Origin: Deltaproteobacteria bacterium | GTDB lineage: Bacteria > Desulfobacterota > Syntrophobacteria > Syntrophobacterales > Syntrophobacteraceae | Assembly (NCBI GenBank): GCA_021793275.1 | Contig: JAJYTC010000010.1 | Location: forward strand, 1 to 50,685 | DNA: 50,685 nt | Reading direction: 5' to 3' | Shown here: positions 28,250 to 36,828 of the stretch, one piece after another | How the letters are laid out: every line of letters begins with the position of its first letter | How positions within the stretch are numbered: the first letter of the stretch is position 1 | The notes under the pieces: generated by a model | What the model was told of the DNA's origin: nothing | The model's database searches: none | The model's input: the letters and a program-made list of their open reading frames with translations, nothing else | Position numbers and translations under genes: made by a program

Positions 28250-29476
28250 TTAAATCGCGCCGATTGCCACCGTGATGTTAATTCCTCCGTGCCGGATGTT
28301 CCACAGCCGCATCCGGCCGGCGCCCAGGGCGGCGGCTTCGAGCCGGGATTTGGCCAGGACCGCGTATCTCCAGCCTGTGAAATGGAGTCTCAGATGGGCG
28401 CCTATTTTCTCGTAAAGGCCCGCTCCTTCGGAGGCCATACGCACTCCGTAGGGCGGGTTCAAAACCACCATGCCTTTGCCGAGCCCCTCTTTTTTCGGCA
28501 TGAAATCGAAAAAATCCATGTTTTTCCAACTGATGTCTGCACCGGTCCCGGCGCGGTCCGAATTTTCCCGCGACAGGCCGATCGCCTCCGGATCGATGTC
28601 GATTCCAACGATCGGCTGAGGCGCCTTTATCAGTGAAGTCTCCAGGGCCTTTCTCCTTAGATATTCCCAGGTCTTTTCCTGGAAAGAAGGCCACTTCTGA
28701 AACAAAAAATCGCGGCCGAGCCCTGGAGCAATCTGCCGGGACATCAGGGCCGCCTCAATGGGAAAGGCGCCCGAACCGCACATGCCGTCTACGAGGGGAT
28801 CATCGGTTTTCCAGCCCGCCTTGAGCAAAATCGCTGCGGCAAGGGTCTCGCGTAGAGGTGCGCCTGAATGGCGAAGACGATAGCCTCTTTGGTGAAGATG
28901 CGCGCCCGACATATCGAGGCTGATCAGGCAGTGATTGTCGACGAGGCGGACGAGGATTTTCTGCCTCAACTCCGGCCCGGCGGAGGCGCCCTCTTCCCTC
29001 TCAAAGGCGCGGCCTTCCGAGGATTGAAAAGACGCCTTTTGCCCGAAGCATTTTTCGATGCTCCGGCGGATAATCTCGACCACCCTGCCTTCGTTGCTTA
29101 TCCGCGAATATTCCACGTGGGCCTCGAGATCGATTGGAATCTGCGGGTTAAGCCAAAGCTCCCACGGGACCTGGGAAGCTTTATAAAAAAGCTCTTCGGC
29201 AACACCCGCGCGAAAGGAACAAAGCCTGCAAAGCACCCGGCTCGCCGTTCTCAGCCAAAGGTTGCAGGCGTAGGCGTCTTTGAGCCTGCCGGTGAATTCC
29301 AGCCCCGCTTCGCTCAATTCGGGGGCCGGAATATCCAGCAAACGCGCTTCGTTAAGACATATCGCGGCGAGTTCCGCAGGCACCGTGATCGCGAACCGGT
29401 GCTCGGGTCCCGTGATGTGGGTCTTGATACGGCGATTGAAAGCCCCTCCGGAGGAGCAGCGTCGCGGGATTGTCAT
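28250..29476 (-). CDS. THUMP-domain RNA guanine-N2 methyltransferase, RlmL type
   Basis: 408 aa. N-terminal ferredoxin-like plus THUMP domains (about 25-190, with ITVPAELAAICLNEARLL and DNHCLISLDMSGAHLHQRGYR). Then a Rossmann methyltransferase domain: APLRETLAAAILLKAGW, DGMCGSGAFPIEAALMSR, GIDIDPEAIGLSRENS and the catalytic VVLNPPYGVRM. The family (RlmL/YcbY N-terminal half, TrmN-like) makes m2G in rRNA or tRNA; the RlmK half of E. coli RlmKL is absent. There is no clear Shine-Dalgarno. Instead four copies of a purine-rich heptamer GGCGAAA lie 9-36 nt before the ATG. Confidence 0.9.
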   Translation of the reverse strand: MTIPRRCSSGGAFNRRIKTHITGPEHRFAITVPAELAAICLNEARLLDIPAPELSEAGLEFTGRLKDAYACNLWLRTASRVLCRLCSFRAGVAEELFYKASQVPWELWLNPQIPIDLEAHVEYSRISNEGRVVEIIRRSIEKCFGQKASFQSSEGRAFEREEGASAGPELRQKILVRLVDNHCLISLDMSGAHLHQRGYRLRHSGAPLRETLAAAILLKAGWKTDDPLVDGMCGSGAFPIEAALMSRQIAPGLGRDFLFQKWPSFQEKTWEYLRRKALETSLIKAPQPIVGIDIDPEAIGLSRENSDRAGTGADISWKNMDFFDFMPKKEGLGKGMVVLNPPYGVRMASEGAGLYEKIGAHLRLHFTGWRYAVLAKSRLEAAALGAGRMRLWNIRHGGINITVAIGAI

Positions 29477-29484
29477 TTTTTTAT

Positions 29485-29512
29485 TTTCGCCTTTCGCCTT
29501 TCGCCTTTCGCC
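29485..29512. repeat. Four perfect tandem heptamers TTTCGCC upstream of the RlmL-type gene
   Basis: Four exact copies, then a broken fifth (TTTTG). Read on the minus strand they give GGCGAAA repeats 9-36 nt before the ATG, in the place of the ribosome-binding site. A change in copy number would shift spacing by 7 nt. Confidence 0.9.
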
Positions 29513-29598
29513 TTTTGACTTCTGCCTATACCCCCTAACCTGATGCCCTGTAAACTCGAATATGCTATAAACGAAGAGGAGATGTTGAAAGAAACCTG

Positions 29599-30873
29599 AT
29601 GAATAACCGACCTGCTCTCGTTTACGCCGATGTCAAAGGCAACATTCTCGACTGGCCCGCCCTGGAAATGGCCGGCGCCTGCGCCGGTGAATGGACACGC
29701 CCGCGTTTGTCCGAACTGGTTCCGCTTCCGGAAGGAAGCGAACTGTTCCTTCTGCCGGAGCGGTTGCCCATCGGCTATAATCCCGCCCTGCACCGGTTCG
29801 AAACCCTGGCGGAAGACCCCTTCGACCCGCCAAAACCCGTGCGCGCCGTGGCCGCTTTCATTTCCCCAGCCTATACCCATCTCTACTCAACCGCATACAG
29901 GACAAAGTCCCGCGCGCCCATTCTGCCCCTTTTCGCCTACACGGCAGTAGGCTGGCTAAATGGAAGCTTTGTGGTCCCCGCCGTAAGGATCGACAGCGAC
30001 CGGCGGCAGGATTTTTGTAATTTCGACCTCAAACTTATCGAGCGAAACGCCCGCAGGCGCATGAAAGCGGAACGCGAAAACCGGCTTATGCAGCACCTTG
30101 GCAAGTGCGCTCTCACTTACGGATGCCCTGCGGCCAAAAACCTGTTCATGAATCGCTGGGAAGCCCCGCTTCCCTCTTCACCGGAGTGCAACGCACGGTG
30201 CATCGGATGTATCAGCCGCCAGGAGGGCACGGGCCTGAGCGCGACACAGGATCGCATTGACTTTGTTCCTTCTGCCGAAGAGATAAGCGCGGTTGCAATC
30301 CCGCATCTCCAAAATGCGCCCCGGGCGGTTGTAAGCTTTGGACAGGGATGTGAAGGCGAACCGCTGCTCCAGGCCGAAACACTTGAAGCCTCTATCCGGA
30401 TGATGCGCAAAGCCACCGGCAGGGGCACAATCAACCTCAATACCAACGGGAGCCTTCCGGAAGCCGTCGAAAAGCTTTGCCGCGCGGGTCTTCAGAGCAT
30501 CCGCGTAAGCATGAACAGCGCACGTCCCGAATATTATGAAAAGTACTTTCGCCCCAAAGGATTCAGCTTCGAGCATGCCCGCCGCTCCATCTCCGAGGTA
30601 AAAGCAAACGGCGGCTTTGCATCGATCAACTATTTTGTCCTTCCGGGATTTACCGATCAAAAAAGCGAATGGCTCTCTTTAAGAAAGCTCATATCGGAAA
30701 CCCGCCTCGATTTGATCCAGATGCGCAACCTGAACATAGATCCGCAATGGTATCTTGACATCCTCAAGCCCGATCTCCGTGAGAAAAAGCTCGGAATCAG
30801 CCGTCTCATATCGATGATCCGCGAAGAATTTCCCGATGTCAGACTTGGCTACTTCAACCCGCCGCTGGAATGA
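29599..30873 (+). CDS. Radical SAM protein of unknown function with a long N-terminal extension
   Basis: 424 aa. Residues 1-165 form an extension without a motif I know. It starts NNRPALVYADVKGNILDWP and contains the segment AAFISPAYTHLYSTAY, which ends in a GW..G stretch. A Cys-containing stretch (Cys170, Cys176) precedes the radical SAM cluster motif CNARCIGC (Cys 197, 201, 204). The core continues with SFGQGCEGEPLLQ (GGE-like), INLNTNGSLPEAVEKLCRAGLQSIRVSMNS and YFVLPGFTDQKSEW. Alone in its transcript as far as can be seen. Similar proteins are known to me only as hypothetical radical SAM proteins of Desulfobacterota. Substrate unknown. Confidence 0.82.
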   Translation: MNNRPALVYADVKGNILDWPALEMAGACAGEWTRPRLSELVPLPEGSELFLLPERLPIGYNPALHRFETLAEDPFDPPKPVRAVAAFISPAYTHLYSTAYRTKSRAPILPLFAYTAVGWLNGSFVVPAVRIDSDRRQDFCNFDLKLIERNARRRMKAERENRLMQHLGKCALTYGCPAAKNLFMNRWEAPLPSSPECNARCIGCISRQEGTGLSATQDRIDFVPSAEEISAVAIPHLQNAPRAVVSFGQGCEGEPLLQAETLEASIRMMRKATGRGTINLNTNGSLPEAVEKLCRAGLQSIRVSMNSARPEYYEKYFRPKGFSFEHARRSISEVKANGGFASINYFVLPGFTDQKSEWLSLRKLISETRLDLIQMRNLNIDPQWYLDILKPDLREKKLGISRLISMIREEFPDVRLGYFNPPLE

Positions 30874-30892
30874 AAACAGAAACATTTAATTA

Positions 30893-30928
30893 CCGATTGC
30901 TCGTAGCCGATTCCTGATGCCCGATTGC
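30893..30928. repeat. CCGATTGC-type short repeats after the radical SAM gene
   Basis: CCGATTGC at 30893-30900, CCGATTCC at 30907-30914 and CCGATTGC at 30921-30928, spaced by 6 nt. Another member of the short intergenic repeat class of this genome. Confidence 0.5.
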
Positions 30929-31045
30929 CCCACCCCTCCCTTGAGCATCCCGCATCGCGTGCTTAATTTGCATACGATCCGGCTTGCGCCAGGTCGATAA
31001 CTCTGATTAATCGGATAATTAGAGAAACAAGCAAGGAGGAGAATC

Positions 31046-31639
31046 ATGGCTTTGACATTGCCCGATCTGCCGTATCTGAAAAATGCGCTCGAGCCCCATA
31101 TGAGCGCAAAGACCCTGGAGTTCCATCATGGCAAACACCACAAAACTTATGTAGACAACGCAAACAAACTCATCAGCGGGACCGGTTTGGAAAAAGAGGA
31201 CCCGGAGAAAATAATAAAAGAAGTTGCCGGAGACGCCTCCAGGATGGGAATATTCAATAATGTCGCCCAGGCATGGAACCACGCTTTCTTCTGGAATTGT
31301 CTGAAAGCCGGGGGAGGAGGTCGCCCCACGGGACAGGTGGCCAAAAAGATCGATATCGATTTCGGAAGCTATGAAAAATTTGTCGAGGACCTTAAGAACG
31401 CGGGCGCCACTCAGTTCGGAAGCGGCTGGGCCTGGCTTGTGCTAAAAAACGGCAGGCTCGAAGTGATGAAGACCGCAAACGCGGATACGCCGGTCGCCCA
31501 CTCCATTAAGCCCCTGCTGACCATTGACGTCTGGGAGCATGCATACTACCTCGATTACCAGAACAGAAGGCCCGATTTTCTGCAGGCGGTCATCGACAAT
31601 CTGATCAACTGGGATTTTGTGAACTCGCGCCTGGCGTAG
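31046..31639 (+). CDS. sodB: Iron/manganese superoxide dismutase
   Basis: 197 aa, AAGGAGGAG 5 nt before ATG. Starts ALTLPDLPYLKNALEPHMSAKTLEFHHGKHHKTYVDNAN. Metal ligands are the first His of HHGKHH, the His of AQAWNHAFFW, and Asp and His of DVWEHAYY. AQAWNHAFFW and ATQFGSGWAWLV point to the iron-type subgroup, though metal choice is not certain from sequence. Cytoplasmic, no signal peptide. It disproportionates superoxide and protects this presumed anaerobe on exposure to oxygen. Confidence 0.94.
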   Translation: MALTLPDLPYLKNALEPHMSAKTLEFHHGKHHKTYVDNANKLISGTGLEKEDPEKIIKEVAGDASRMGIFNNVAQAWNHAFFWNCLKAGGGGRPTGQVAKKIDIDFGSYEKFVEDLKNAGATQFGSGWAWLVLKNGRLEVMKTANADTPVAHSIKPLLTIDVWEHAYYLDYQNRRPDFLQAVIDNLINWDFVNSRLA

Positions 31640-31750
31640 AGGCGGTCCGGCGTTTCGCGCGATCATCCCCGGCCGTCGCCGTTGCGGGACGTAAAATGAA
31701 AAAGCGGACAGAACCGCCCGCCTCTCATATTTGGATCTCCGCGCCTAAGG

Positions 31751-32479
31751 TCAATTGGGATAAACGTTGCCTGTTTCCAGGATGCACCAGCCGTTTCTGG
31801 TCTTGCCAAGAAGCAGGTTGACCTGCCAGCCCTTGCGGCAATGGTCCGTTATCTCTTTGGGAACGCGCACCTCGACAATACCGGAAGTCGCCATCCCGGA
31901 CAGGATCAGGATTCCGGGGTGAATCTGGTCGATTACGAAGTAGTCGTCCAACTCGGCCGTCCAGTACCTTGGCGCGTGGCTCTGGGCATATTCGTACATC
32001 AGTCTTGCGAGCCGTTCGGCGGCGGGAAGCTCCCTAGCAGCCTCGGCTGCGAGTCTGATGACCCGATCCGCCGTTTCCTTTTCGATATACCCGTTTTCCT
32101 CCAGCCACTTGGCCAATTTTTTCGCGACAACCCCTGCGGCCTGGAGCAGCGCCTCGGAAGCCATCACTTTCCGTATCATAAAATAGTTCAAAAAATTGGG
32201 CAGGGAGGAAGCAATCTTTTCGGGACCGAAAATGAAACAGAATTCAAGATTCTTTTGGAAGTAAAGCTTTTCGTAGAGCGCTACGTCGGACGAACTGTCG
32301 AGCTCGTGATAGCCGTGTCCGTTCAGACAATGGCGCAAAAGGTCTATGACCTCTTCATACCTGTTGAAAGTCCTGGACTTCAGCCGCTTTTGCTGGTCCT
32401 TGAGAAAAAGCGTCAGCACCTCGTCGATGCTGGGGTGTGAAACCGTTGGAAATTGTAGGACCTTTTTGCTTTCGCTCAT
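31751..32479 (-). CDS. Conserved-looking protein of unknown function
   Basis: 242 aa from ATG 32479; a few codons upstream (to 32494) are also open. No signal peptide or membrane segment. The N-terminal third (SIDEVLTLFLKDQQKRLKSRTFNRYEEVIDLLRHCLNGHGY) recalls the SAM-like helical domain of tyrosine recombinases, but no catalytic domain follows. The middle is helical, with a basic amphipathic stretch; the C-terminal part (DDYFVIDQIHPGILILS to WQVNLLLGKTRNGWCILETGNVYPN) looks like a small beta barrel. I do not recognise the family. It is convergent with sodB and has codon use like its neighbours, so it is probably real. Confidence 0.7.
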   Translation of the reverse strand: MSESKKVLQFPTVSHPSIDEVLTLFLKDQQKRLKSRTFNRYEEVIDLLRHCLNGHGYHELDSSSDVALYEKLYFQKNLEFCFIFGPEKIASSLPNFLNYFMIRKVMASEALLQAAGVVAKKLAKWLEENGYIEKETADRVIRLAAEAARELPAAERLARLMYEYAQSHAPRYWTAELDDYFVIDQIHPGILILSGMATSGIVEVRVPKEITDHCRKGWQVNLLLGKTRNGWCILETGNVYPN

Positions 32480-33054
32480 CTTTATAGCCACCATAATACG
32501 CCGATACCCTTATATTCTCGTTTAGCACAAAGGGCAACAGTTTTTCGGATTTCTTTCCCATTACCCCGAAAAACTAAGATAAGCCCTTCGCGTCCCCGCG
32601 TCTCCCCATGAAGAACTCTTCGAATCGCGACTGCGTCTCCTCTCGACCACCAATCGACAGACAACCTCGCATGGTTACATATCATACTTTGGAAGCGATT
32701 GCTACGTTCGGAAAAGAACTAAGGACAAAAGCACGGGGAGTTGTTGTCCCGCACCCCGCCGGGCGCCGGCGTCGCTGGCGCCATGATTTCAATGACACCC
32801 TTAACCAGCAAGGCCTCCCTGCAGGCGCCAATACGGAAATGGCCCGACATCTTCAGCTCTTCGGCAGGATAAGAATGGGCGCTTGTCTAAAAAAGCACTT
32901 GTTTACAAAACCCTTCATCCCTAAAATGTTCAGTAGAGATGCGAGTACCCGGGCATAACCTGAAATTTACCCAGTTTATCATGAGGATGGGCTTCCAGCG
33001 GGAGGGAAGCCATCCGGGGGGTCGGTTTTGATCTAAATTGCCACGAGGTGGGAG
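32480..33054. other. 575-bp intergenic region without a recognisable gene
   Basis: The longest open frame (plus strand, 116 codons from 32608) has no Shine-Dalgarno site and an unnatural composition. I see several inverted GGCGCC blocks around 32762-32783 but no terminator or clear promoter. It must contain the promoters of the two divergent neighbours. Confidence 0.4.
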
Positions 33055-33969
33055 ATGAAAAAAATTGCCTTCGTTCTTATGACAGTGGTCTTATTGGCTG
33101 GAAGCATAGTTGCTGTAGACTCTTCAACTTCTCTTGCTCAGGACTACGAGTATCCACCCCCGCCCGCGGATATTTATGCACAACCATGGGCAGGGCCTGG
33201 CACGCCGTGGGTTTATTACAACGGAGACTGGTTTTTGAACGGCGTCCTGTACTACTTTTTCGGCTCCCTGTACGGATGGGCGCCCTATTACGCTTATCCC
33301 CCCGTCTATATCGTCAGACCCGGAGCCTGGTATTCTCAGAGATGGTTTACCTGGTATCACGGACATCCCAGTTACTGGCACGGTTTTTTGCGGCACCATC
33401 CCTACTGGCGGACTCACCGGGTAGGGGAGCGTTACAACCGCACATTTTATGAGCGATACAATCGCGGTCAAGGCGCCGGGTGGCAAAAAGGATACCGCGG
33501 AGTTCCCCCTGGCGCGCGACACCCAAGGGGCGTCAGACCGGGTTCGCCCGGAGCGGCCCCTCCCGCAGGGAAGCCGCCTGGAGCCGAGCGCTACCGACAG
33601 CCGCAACAAAGGTATCAACAGCAGATGCGGCCGCAGCAGCGTCCTCAACAGCAGATGCGGCAAGGTCAACAGCCTCAACCGCAGCAAAGACCGATGCAGC
33701 CTCAACAACGTTATCAGCAGCAGCAGCGCCGGCAAATGCAGCCGCAGCAGCGTCCTCAACAGCAGATGCGGCAAGGCCGGCAGCCCCAACCACAGCGCCG
33801 GCAGATGCAGCCGCAGCAACGTTTTCAACAGCAACAGCGGCAGATGCAACGGCAGCAGCGTCCTCAACAGCAGATGCGGCCGCAACAACGTTACCAACAC
33901 CAGATGCAGCACGGCCAACCACATCAACAGGGTCAGCAGCAACAACGGCAAAGGCAGCATGGCCGTTAG
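33055..33969 (+). CDS. Secreted Tyr/Trp/His-rich protein with Gln/Arg-rich repeat tail
   Basis: 304 aa, GAGGTGGGAG just before ATG. Sec signal peptide MKKIAFVLMTVVLLAG..., with cleavage likely after SLAQ (about 29). Residues 30-125 are extremely rich in Tyr, Trp, Pro and His (WVYYNGDWFLNGVLYYFF, WYHGHPSYWHGFLRHHPYW). Residues 150-185 are Gly/Pro/Arg-rich. Residues 190-304 are low-complexity Gln/Arg/Met/Pro with a repeating unit of about 37 residues built on PQQRPQQQMR. Highly basic tail, so it may bind anionic polymers or membranes. No known family. The repetitive CAG/CCG-type DNA opens long frames on all strands; signal peptide and ribosome site identify this one. Confidence 0.75.
   Translation: MKKIAFVLMTVVLLAGSIVAVDSSTSLAQDYEYPPPPADIYAQPWAGPGTPWVYYNGDWFLNGVLYYFFGSLYGWAPYYAYPPVYIVRPGAWYSQRWFTWYHGHPSYWHGFLRHHPYWRTHRVGERYNRTFYERYNRGQGAGWQKGYRGVPPGARHPRGVRPGSPGAAPPAGKPPGAERYRQPQQRYQQQMRPQQRPQQQMRQGQQPQPQQRPMQPQQRYQQQQRRQMQPQQRPQQQMRQGRQPQPQRRQMQPQQRFQQQQRQMQRQQRPQQQMRPQQRYQHQMQHGQPHQQGQQQQRQRQHGR
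33631..33885 (+). repeat. DNA repeats of 108-111 bp in the Gln/Arg-rich gene
   Basis: A block beginning CCGCAGCAGCGTCCTCAAC starts at 33631, recurs at 33742 (period 111) and, with one change, at 33850 (period 108). The period is a multiple of three, so gain or loss of a unit keeps the frame. Confidence 0.8.
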
Positions 33970-34099
33970 CGAAGTGCGGATCGCGACCGCCCCGATGAAA
34001 TCCCCCTGCCCGGAAAAAAACAGGACAGGGGGCATAATGTCAACTCAAGGAGATCCGGGCTGAAGCAGGCCTTTCGAAAGGGCACGGCTGTCCAAGCCC

Positions 34100-34123
34100 T
34101 GCCCACTCACCCACTCACCCATT
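34100..34123. repeat. GTGAGTGG octamers overlapping the trpA stop
   Basis: On the minus strand the sequence reads GAATGG, GTGAGTGG, GTGAGTGG. It encodes the last residues and stop of TrpA and continues beyond. The 12-mer GAATGGGTGAGT is identical to part of the repeat behind gpsA. Confidence 0.7.
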
Positions 34124-34919
34124 CTTTTTTCATCTCGCCCTTGAGCCGGGCCGCGAATTCCCCGACCTTTTCCGCTATATCTTTATCCTGCAGACCCGAT
34201 TCGATAAGTCTTTCGAAGGCGCTTCCCACCACCACTCCGTCCGCGAATTGCGACACTTTCGCCGCGTCGTCGGGCGTGGAGATGCCAAACCCTATACACA
34301 CGGGAAGACCGTTGCAGTTTTTCTTCAAATCGTTGGCCACTGCGGCTGTTTGTTCACTATTCAGCCCGCTGCTGCCGGTGATGCCGATCATGGAAACCAG
34401 GTAGATAAAACCGGAGGCCTTCGAGGCTATCCGGGCCATGCGCTCAGGCGGGGTAGTCGGGGCTACCAGCCGGATAAAATCGAGGTCCTTTCCCCAAACG
34501 TCGGTCAGTTCGTCGGATTCTTCCGGCGGAAGGTCCACCACCAGCGTCCCGTCGGCGCCCGCAACGACCGCGTCGCCGTAAAACTTTTCGGTGCCGTAAG
34601 CCAGGATGGGATTATAGTAGCTGAAAAGGACTATCGGGATCGAGCTGAACCCTCTTATTCGCCGGACCATTTCCATCACATTTTTCATGTTCATGCCGGC
34701 GCCGATCGCGCGCGCCGAGGAACGCTGGATGACCGGGCCGTCTGCGGTCGGGTCGGAAAAAGGAACGCCAAGTTCGAGAAGGTCGACTCCCGAGCGGCAC
34801 ATTTGTCGAGTTATCTCGAGAGACCTGGTACAGTCCGGATCTCCGGCGGTAATGAAGCCCACCAGCGCTTTTTCACCCCTGGAGCGCAGCCTGCCGAAAG
34901 TTTCTTCTATCCTGCTCAT
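34107..34919 (-). CDS. trpA: Tryptophan synthase alpha chain
   Basis: 270 aa from ATG 34919 (GAGGTG upstream). A GTG at 34931 in frame overlaps the trpB stop as GTGA and is a possible alternative. TIM barrel: FITAGDPD, catalytic Glu in [26 protein letters not shown], catalytic Asp in [33 protein letters not shown] and [13 protein letters not shown]. It cleaves indole-3-glycerol phosphate to indole and channels indole to TrpB. Last gene of the trp operon. Its final residues (EWVSG) are encoded by octamer repeats. Confidence 0.97.
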   Translation of the reverse strand: MSRIEETFGRLRSRGEKALVGFITAGDPDCTRSLEITRQMCRSGVDLLELGVPFSDPTADGPVIQRSSARAIGAGMNMKNVMEMVRRIRGFSSIPIVLFSYYNPILAYGTEKFYGDAVVAGADGTLVVDLPPEESDELTDVWGKDLDFIRLVAPTTPPERMARIASKASGFIYLVSMIGITGSSGLNSEQTAAVANDLKKNCNGLPVCIGFGISTPDDAAKVSQFADGVVVGSAFERLIESGLQDKDIAEKVGEFAARLKGEMKKEWVSG

Positions 34920-34927
34920 ATACTTTT

Positions 34928-36160
34928 TCACCTCGCTTTCAGCTTTTCCACTATTCCAAGGTCCTTGTCCCCTCGCCCGGACAGGTTCACGATAACGATC
35001 TTTTCCGCCGGCATGCGGGAAGCTTCCACAAGGGCGCGAGCGACCGCGTGGGAGCTTTCCAGAGCCGGGATTATTCCCTCGACCGAACTGAGCAGGTGAA
35101 AAGCGTGAAGCGCTTCTTCGTCTAAAACGCTTTCGTAGCGCACGCGGCCCGTGTCCTTTAGCCAGGAATGCTCCGGCCCGACGCCCGGATAGTCAAGACC
35201 GGCGGATATCGAGTGAGCTTCCTTTATCTGCCCGTTTTCGTCCTGGAGCACGTAGGATTTGGAGCCGTGAAGAACGCCGACCGAACCTGCCCCGAGAGTA
35301 GCAGCATGCTTTCCGGTGCTGATTCCGCACCCCGCAGCCTCGACTCCGACCATCTCGGACCTCTCTTGAATGAAAGGGTGAAAGAGGCCCATTGCGTTGC
35401 TCCCTCCACCCACGCAGGCCACCAGCATGTCCGGCATTCTGCCTTCGGCTTCCATGATCTGCGCCTTTGCCTCGTCTCCTATCACCCGCTGGAAGTCTCG
35501 AACCATCGCCGGATACGGGTGAGGACCGGCGACCGAACCGATGACGTAGAAGGTGTCGCGCACCGAGCCAACCCAGTAGCGCATGGCCTCATTCATGGCG
35601 TCCTTCAAGGTCCCGGTCCCCGAATCCACCGGAACCACTTGGGCGCCCAGCAGTTTCATCCGCTGGACGTTGGGGGCCTGCCTGGCGATGTCTTCGGTCC
35701 CCATGAAAATCTTGCATTCCATGCCAAAGAGGGCCGCAGCAGTCGCAGTGGCGACTCCGTGCTGACCGGCGCCGGTCTCGGCGATCACCTTGGTCTTCCC
35801 CATCCACCGGGCAAGAAGCGCCTGGCCGAGCGTATTATTGATCTTGTGCGCACCGGTATGGGCGAGATCCTCCCTCTTTAGATAGATGAGCGCCCCGCCG
35901 GCATTGGCGCTTAACCGCCTGGCGCAGAAAAGCGGGGTTGGCCTGCCGGCATAGTCTTTTAAGAGCAGGTTCAATTCAGCCTGGAAAGCCGGCTCGACGC
36001 ATAGGGACATATACGCGCTCTCCAGTTCGATCAACGCGGGCATGAGCGTTTCCGCCACGTAGCGTCCGCCGTAGGGACCGAAGTGGCCCCGGCTATCCGG
36101 CACGGCCTGGTTTTGCACAGGAAATGAAGCAATTGTCGAATTATTCTCAGCCGGTTTCAT
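34928..36160 (-). CDS. trpB: Tryptophan synthase beta chain
   Basis: 410 aa. Starts near [22 protein letters not shown]-binding Lys is in [25 protein letters not shown]. Also [20 protein letters not shown], the phosphate loop [21 protein letters not shown] and [19 protein letters not shown]. This is the regular TrpB1 type that pairs with TrpA. Its ATG overlaps the trpF stop by 4 nt (ATGA), implying coupled translation. Confidence 0.98.
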   Translation of the reverse strand: MKPAENNSTIASFPVQNQAVPDSRGHFGPYGGRYVAETLMPALIELESAYMSLCVEPAFQAELNLLLKDYAGRPTPLFCARRLSANAGGALIYLKREDLAHTGAHKINNTLGQALLARWMGKTKVIAETGAGQHGVATATAAALFGMECKIFMGTEDIARQAPNVQRMKLLGAQVVPVDSGTGTLKDAMNEAMRYWVGSVRDTFYVIGSVAGPHPYPAMVRDFQRVIGDEAKAQIMEAEGRMPDMLVACVGGGSNAMGLFHPFIQERSEMVGVEAAGCGISTGKHAATLGAGSVGVLHGSKSYVLQDENGQIKEAHSISAGLDYPGVGPEHSWLKDTGRVRYESVLDEEALHAFHLLSSVEGIIPALESSHAVARALVEASRMPAEKIVIVNLSGRGDKDLGIVEKLKAR

Positions 36161-36828
36161 TGGAATATCCTCCCCGGCGCGGAACGCAGTTTCGCATTCC
36201 GGACCGCCTCGATAAAAGCACGCACTTTATTTTTGTCCTTTCTTCCCGGCACAGATTCCACGCCGGAACTGACGTCAACGGCGTCCGGCCCGAATTGGCA
36301 AATGGCCTCGCCAACGTTTTCAGGGTTCAAACCTCCAGCCAAAATACAGGGCCGCTTACCCGCCAGGCCGCGGGCCGCACTCCATTCCCAGCTCAGCCCC
36401 GCCCCGCCAGGGACCGCCCCCACCCCGCTTTCAACAAGGTAAGCGGAAGCGCGATAATTTCCCGCATCCGATATAAAAGGCCTCTTTTTCTCGAAAAGGG
36501 TCTTGATTACGGATATCCCTGACGATTCGAGCGCCTCCACCATTGCCGGGGGTTCGCAGCCATGAAGCTGAACAAAGTCAAGCCGGCACAATTCCACCAT
36601 TTTCATGATCTCCAGGAAAGGCTCGTCGACAAAAACGCCGATTTTACAGACCCCTTCCGGAAGGTTCGCTCCGATTTCACGGGCCACGGGGGCGGTGACA
36701 AAGCGTGGGCTCGGAGGATAAAAAACCATGCCTATGGCGTCGGCGCCCGATTGCGCACATGCAACAGCTTCATCGACCACGGTGAGGCCGCATACCTTCA
36801 CTTGCGGAGACCCCGGACAATCAGTCAT
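36157..36828 (-). CDS. trpF: Phosphoribosylanthranilate isomerase
   Basis: 223 aa from ATG 36828, which overlaps the trpC stop as ATGA; the frame runs open to 36924 inside trpC but that part is shadow. TIM barrel with [11 protein letters not shown] (catalytic Cys), [25 protein letters not shown]-like [30 protein letters not shown] and [15 protein letters not shown]. It converts N-(5'-phosphoribosyl)anthranilate to the 1-deoxyribulose form. Confidence 0.96.
   Translation of the reverse strand: MTDCPGSPQVKVCGLTVVDEAVACAQSGADAIGMVFYPPSPRFVTAPVAREIGANLPEGVCKIGVFVDEPFLEIMKMVELCRLDFVQLHGCEPPAMVEALESSGISVIKTLFEKKRPFISDAGNYRASAYLVESGVGAVPGGAGLSWEWSAARGLAGKRPCILAGGLNPENVGEAICQFGPDAVDVSSGVESVPGRKDKNKVRAFIEAVRNAKLRSAPGRIFQ

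Noticed and set aside
31699-31717. Hairpin GCGG / CCGC with T5 on the minus strand after the unknown gene at 31751
   Set aside because: The stem is only 4 bp, too weak to call a terminator.
32608-32958. 116-codon plus-strand frame in the 575-bp gap
   Set aside because: No ribosome site, odd composition, no family pattern; more likely chance.
34002-34032. CCCCCTG / CAGGGGG hairpin as terminator of the Gln/Arg-rich gene
   Set aside because: Loop of 17 nt and no T-run afterwards.
33124-34035. 303-codon Leu-rich frame antisense to the Gln/Arg-rich gene
   Set aside because: CAG/CCG-type repeats keep all frames open; the sense frame has a signal peptide and a Shine-Dalgarno, the antisense one has neither.
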